Positions 14,160-16,777 of a stretch of 16,777 nucleotides of DNA are shown here, piece by piece. Source of the DNA: an uncultured Collinsella sp. (GTDB taxonomy: Bacteria; Actinomycetota; Coriobacteriia; Coriobacteriales; Coriobacteriaceae); NCBI GenBank assembly GCA_902464645.1, contig CABQKL010000036.1:1-16777 (forward strand), written 5' to 3'. Position numbers and translations under genes: made by a program. The number at the start of each line of letters is the position of its first letter. Position 1 is the stretch's first letter. The notes beneath the pieces were generated by a model. The model was not told where the DNA came from and ran no database searches. It saw nothing but the letters and a program-made list of their open reading frames with translations.

Positions 14160-14203
14160 AAATACTTTCGACACTGATTGCGCTTTACCACACAAAAGTA
14201 TTT
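14160..14203. promoter_or_regulatory. Inverted repeat over the ppc -35 region, candidate operator
   Basis: AAATACTTT (14160-14168) and its exact complement AAAGTATTT (14195-14203) lie 26 nt apart. Each arm is itself nearly palindromic, so they may be two separate operator copies. The proximal copy covers the expected -35 of ppc. The regulator is unknown. Confidence 0.45.
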
Positions 14204-14263
14204 TCTGCATTGCAAAGGTTTTTGCCCTAAATGGTCGTATTTCTCGGTGGGCGGCATACGTAA

Positions 14264-14299
14264 ACGGGGGCATTCCGCATAAAAGCGAAACACCCCCGT
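14264..14299 (-). terminator. Hairpin beyond hisS, probable terminator
   Basis: In the minus direction ACGGGGG pairs with CCCCCGT, and the stem continues through TGTTTCGC with GCGGAATG (wobble pairs included) to about 15 bp around a 6-nt loop. Only a short TTT follows, so termination strength is uncertain. It lies between the hisS stop and the ppc promoter; nothing else was recognised in this gap apart from the ppc promoter signals. Confidence 0.6.
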
Positions 14300-14356
14300 A
14301 ACAATCGCTCTCCATGAGCAGGGGACGTTAGCAGGCCCGAAGCTCAAAAAGATGCG

Positions 14357-15670
14357 CTACAGGCGCTCGCGAACCGCCTCGACGACGTTGTCCAGATCGG
14401 CGAGCACCTCGTCATGGCTCTGCATGTCGCGCACTTTGACCTTGCCGGCGGCAAGCTCGTCGCCACCCAGGACCAAGATGAGCTTGGCGCCTACCTTATC
14501 GGCTTGCTTAAACTGGGCCTTGAGCGAACGACCCTGATAGTCGGCCTCGGTCACGATACCTGCGGCGCGAAGCTCCTGCGTAATGGCAAAGACGTTCTGA
14601 CGCAGCTCCTTGCCGGCGTTGGCGACATAGACGCACGGGGCCTCATCGGCACCCAAATCGCTGCCAAAGGCCTGCAGGGCCAGCAGGGCGCGCTCAAAAC
14701 CGACAGCAAAGCCGACGCCCGCCGTGGGCTTGCCACCCTCGAGCTCGACCAGGCCATCGTAGCGGCCGCCGCCGCCGATGGAGCCGACGCCGGCGCCAGG
14801 GGCCTCGACCTCAAAGACAGTACGGGTGTAGTAGTCCAGGCCGCGCACCAAGGTGGGATCCTCGACATACTCGATACCGGCGGCATCCAGATAGCGCTTG
14901 ACCTGCTCGTAGTGCTCGCGGCACTCATCGCACAGGTTGTCACCCATCAGCGGAGCCTCGGCCATGATCTCGCGGCAGTGGTCGTTCTTGCAGTCGAAGG
15001 CACGCAGCGGGTTGAGCTCGGCGCGCTCGCGGCACTCGTCACACATCTCGTCGGCGTGATCGAGGATGAACTGCTTGACCTGCTCGCGGTAAGCCGGACG
15101 GCACTGGGCGTCACCCATCGAGTTGATGAGCAGACGAAGCTTGGAAAGATCGAAGCCCAGGCGCTTGTAGAACTCCATGAGCATGATGATGCACTCGGCG
15201 TCTGCCGCCGGATCGGGAGCGCCGAGCCACTCGATGCCCACCTGGTGGAACTGGCGCAGGCGGCCCTTCTGGGGACGCTCGCCGCGGAACATGGCCTCGG
15301 CGTAGTAAGCCTTAAACGGCGTGGAGCCCTGGGGCACCAGATTGTTCTCGACGACGGCGCGCACCACGCCGGCCGTGCCCTCGGGGCGAAGTGCCAGGCG
15401 CTGCTTGGGCTTGAGTTTGGTGTCGGTGCCCTCGGTAAAGACGCGCTCCAGGTTGGCACCGCTGAACACGCGGAACATTTCCTTGCGCACGACGTCGGTC
15501 GACTGGCCGATACCGTGGACAAACACGTCAACCTGCTCGATCGCGGGCGTCTCGATGGGTTTAAAACCAAACGGCTCGAACACGCCGGCCGCAATCTGCT
15601 GCATCTTTTGCCAGGCGCGCATCTCGGCGCCGATAAGGTCGCGGGTTCCCTCCGCCTTCTGTGCCTGCAT
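14357..15670 (-). CDS. hisS: Histidyl-tRNA synthetase
   Basis: Charges tRNA-His in the cytoplasm; class II synthetase of 437 residues. Visible motifs: LRPEGTA (94-100), motif 2 FRGERPQKGRLRQF (128-141), the histidine-binding LVRGLDYY (274-281), GGGGRYDGL (around 299-307) and motif 3 GVGFAVGFERALL (318-330), followed by a C-terminal anticodon-binding domain. The insertion domain carries six Cys (210, 213, 227, 232, 247, 250), arranged like two CxxC knuckles. The frame also allows a TTG six bases upstream, but ATG at 15670 has AAAGGTG at proper spacing. A TATAAT box lies upstream. No T-box leader was recognised. Confidence 0.96.
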   Translation of the reverse strand: MQAQKAEGTRDLIGAEMRAWQKMQQIAAGVFEPFGFKPIETPAIEQVDVFVHGIGQSTDVVRKEMFRVFSGANLERVFTEGTDTKLKPKQRLALRPEGTAGVVRAVVENNLVPQGSTPFKAYYAEAMFRGERPQKGRLRQFHQVGIEWLGAPDPAADAECIIMLMEFYKRLGFDLSKLRLLINSMGDAQCRPAYREQVKQFILDHADEMCDECRERAELNPLRAFDCKNDHCREIMAEAPLMGDNLCDECREHYEQVKRYLDAAGIEYVEDPTLVRGLDYYTRTVFEVEAPGAGVGSIGGGGRYDGLVELEGGKPTAGVGFAVGFERALLALQAFGSDLGADEAPCVYVANAGKELRQNVFAITQELRAAGIVTEADYQGRSLKAQFKQADKVGAKLILVLGGDELAAGKVKVRDMQSHDEVLADLDNVVEAVRERL

Positions 15671-15712
15671 GGGCAAACACCTTTCTTTTGTATCGCGTCA
15701 TAGGTAGTGGTC

Positions 15713-15718
15713 ATTATA
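15713..15718 (-). promoter_or_regulatory. -10 box of the hisS promoter
   Basis: A perfect TATAAT in the minus direction, about 43 bp upstream of the hisS ATG. No -35 consensus is present; the -35 zone abuts the long hairpin that begins at 15728. Confidence 0.6.
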
Positions 15719-15727
15719 CGGCACAAA

Positions 15728-15803
15728 CACAAACAGCGGCGGCGCGTCTGACCGAACGAGGATATGGGGACTCGTTCGGCCAGACGCGCCGCCGCTGTTT
15801 GTG
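15728..15803. repeat. Long hairpin, 33 positions per arm, upstream of the hisS promoter
   Basis: A perfect 23-bp stem (15728-15750 with 15781-15803), one mismatch, then a 9-bp stem CCGAACGAG/CTCGTTCGG around a 10-nt loop. No T-tract follows in either direction. It lies immediately beside a second hairpin starting at 15804 and may act as an end-of-operon structure for the genes to the right. Confidence 0.75.
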
Positions 15804-15863
15804 ATCCGTTTTCCTCCGTCTCTTTCGAATCACGTGGTCTGTTGGGGACGGAGGAAAGCGGAT
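15804..15863. repeat. Second hairpin of the cluster
   Basis: Arms 15804-15820 and 15847-15863 match at 16 of 17 positions (the exception is a wobble pair) around a 26-nt loop. It directly abuts the preceding hairpin with no intervening base. Not a standard terminator; function unknown. Confidence 0.6.
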
Positions 15864-15874
15864 CATTTCGTAGG

Positions 15875-15940
15875 CCCGTGGCCGCCTTGGAAACCGAATG
15901 ATGGTACGAGCATCCATTCGGCTTCCAAGGCAGCCACGGG
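15875..15940. repeat. Third hairpin of the cluster
   Basis: 26-nt arms (15875-15900 and 15915-15940) match at 24 of 26 positions around a 14-nt loop that can form a short further GATG/CATC stem. It lies 34 bp beyond the stop of the MFS remnant. The three hairpins fill most of the MFS remnant-hisS gap, which otherwise holds only the hisS promoter. Confidence 0.65.
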
Positions 15941-15974
15941 CAGAACGGGGCGAACGGAAAAGAGCGACGGGCGT

Positions 15975-16142
15975 CTACTCCCCCGCCACGCTCGCGCGCA
16001 GCTTGGCGGCGATGGGCTCGGATGCCAGCAGGAACACGAGCATGACCGCGGAGCACGCCAGGCACACAATCCAGGTGCTCGCAAAGGAGCCCGTGGCATC
16101 GAACAGCACGCCCGAGACGATGGCGCCGGTAGTGCCCAAGAT
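15975..16142 (-). pseudogene. Remnant of an MFS transporter gene (C-terminal end only)
   Basis: The minus-strand frame ending at 15975 encodes about 55 residues that look like the end of a 12-helix major facilitator transporter: ILGTTGAIVSGVLFDATGSF, then a hydrophobic helix and a short basic cytoplasmic tail. An intact transporter would be about 400 residues, but only about 235 bp separate this stop from the end of the next gene, so at least ten helices are missing. Upstream of about 16142 the frame reads through an inverted-repeat element and is no longer transporter-like. This is probably a decayed gene left by deletion or insertion; family identity beyond MFS is not clear. Confidence 0.7.
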
Positions 16143-16214
16143 TGCCTTGAAAGACAAGGGCATAGGCCTTATGGCCATGCCCGCAGGCTTGAAAGGCAAG
16201 GTTGGGCACTACCG
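16127..16214. repeat. 88-bp interrupted inverted repeat at the M20/MFS junction
   Basis: 13-bp outer arms (CGGTAGTGCCCAA at 16127-16139 with 16202-16214), a GA/GG mismatch, a 7-bp stem (16142-16148 with 16193-16199), an internal loop of 9 and 10 nt, then GGGCAT/ATGCCC and GGCC/GGCC around TTAT. It also contains an imperfect direct repeat around CTTGAAAG (16147-16154 and 16188-16195). The right arm contains the stop codon of the M20 gene, and the left arm overlaps the first recognisable MFS codons. Confidence 0.7.
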
Positions 16215-16777
16215 CTGGTCGGCGATATAGCCCAAAGCGACTGCCGCATAAGCCGCGGCGCCGAGCGGCAGCTCGGCATCGCTAAAGCGTGCCTTGGGAT
16301 GGTGCTGAGCAAAATGCTCGTCCGTATCAGTCACGGCAGCGCCCACGGTAAAGTACGCACTCGGGATCTCGCTCGAGATCAACGCGAAGTCCTCGCTCGC
16401 CATGGCGTGGAACAGTGGCAAGAAGGCGGACTTGGGCAGCACCGCGCCCACGTAGCCAAGCGACGCCTGCGTCATGTCGTCATCGAGTACGAGCGGGGGA
16501 ACATCCGAGAGCGTCTCGATAGTCGCCGGCGTACGATAGGTCGTGGCCACGCCTTTGACGACCTCCGCGATGCGGGTCTTGAGGTGCTCCATGAGCTCGA
16601 CGTCGAAGCCACGCAGCGTTCCCTCGAGCACACAAGTGTCGGGGATGACATTTGCGGCCTGACCGCCGGCGAACTTGCCAACGGTCAGTGCGACCTCCTT
16701 GGCCGCCGGCACTTCGCGAGCGATGAGCTCCTGAAGCGCCAGGTGCACATGGACGCCGGCCGTGATGGGGTCGATGC
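16209..16777 (-). CDS. M20-family amidohydrolase, C-terminal part (start off the right edge)
   Basis: The visible 188 residues are the C-terminal half of an M20D-type metallohydrolase, the group that includes hippurate, N-acyl-amino acid and indoleacetyl-amino acid hydrolases. It begins within DPITAGVHVHLALQELIARE at the edge, continues through the dimerisation domain (GKFAGGQAANVIPD, then EGTLRGFD) and returns to the catalytic domain with MASEDFALIS, and HHPKARFSD carrying the late His ligand. The frame is open to the right edge, so the GTG near 16748 is internal, not the start. The stop codon lies inside an inverted repeat. Substrate cannot be told from sequence. Confidence 0.9.
   Translation of the reverse strand, partial: IDPITAGVHVHLALQELIAREVPAAKEVALTVGKFAGGQAANVIPDTCVLEGTLRGFDVELMEHLKTRIAEVVKGVATTYRTPATIETLSDVPPLVLDDDMTQASLGYVGAVLPKSAFLPLFHAMASEDFALISSEIPSAYFTVGAAVTDTDEHFAQHHPKARFSDAELPLGAAAYAAVALGYIADQR

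Noticed and set aside
15671..15974. T-box riboswitch ahead of hisS
   Set aside because: No T-box consensus or specifier-loop arrangement was recognised, and the hairpins lie upstream of the TATAAT box rather than in the leader.
1..16777. tRNA, rRNA or CRISPR array
   Set aside because: No cloverleaf-like gene, rRNA segment or regularly spaced direct repeats were seen on either strand.

Overview
The window is a GC-rich bacterial chromosome segment with compact genes and strong AGGAGG-type ribosome binding sites. Its mix of a double-feoA feo operon, nickel-pincer lactate racemase genes, a stand-alone HPr and PEP carboxylase fits a gut actinobacterium of the Coriobacteriia, most likely Collinsella. 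That placement is inferred from gene content and protein character; there is no rRNA or tRNA gene here to confirm it.

Layout. Positions 1-2874 (minus strand) hold a ferrous-iron uptake cluster, feoA-feoA-feoB, with feoB running off the left edge. It carries CTAACTT-type inverted repeats that look like DtxR-family operators. An HPr phosphocarrier (3063-3311) and aspS (3455-5242) follow on the minus strand, each with a clear intrinsic terminator. serB (5499-6134) diverges from aspS. Next comes a plus-strand unit larB-larC-tetR (6249-8501), preceded by a perfect 11-bp-arm inverted repeat. It converges on a minus-strand unit larA-larD (10866-8808). Then come ppc (14099-11286) and hisS (15670-14357), and a stretch with a cluster of long hairpins, a remnant of an MFS transporter and the C-terminal part of an M20 amidohydrolase (to the right edge).

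How the genes work together. LarB and LarC make and metallate the nickel-pincer cofactor used by LarA, which interconverts L- and D-lactate. LarD is a MIP-family channel placed like the lactic-acid facilitator of lactobacilli, and the TetR-type protein is the obvious local regulator. Two things are odd: LarC ends before the C-terminal CTP-binding domain known in characterised LarC, and no larE is present in the window. ppc (anaplerosis), HPr (sugar PTS) and lactate metabolism all meet at the PEP/pyruvate node, though nothing in the sequence shows co-regulation.

The most unusual signal is a pair of elements, each exactly 127 bp (8657-8783 and 11136-11262). They have unrelated stem sequences but the same nested-stem architecture, near-identical internal-loop sequences, a GAA apical triloop and a compensatory base-pair swap. 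Each lies 23-24 nt beyond the stop codon of a minus-strand gene (larD, ppc), so together they bracket larD-larA. They behave like a structured RNA (or folded single-stranded DNA) family rather than ordinary terminators or copied repeats.
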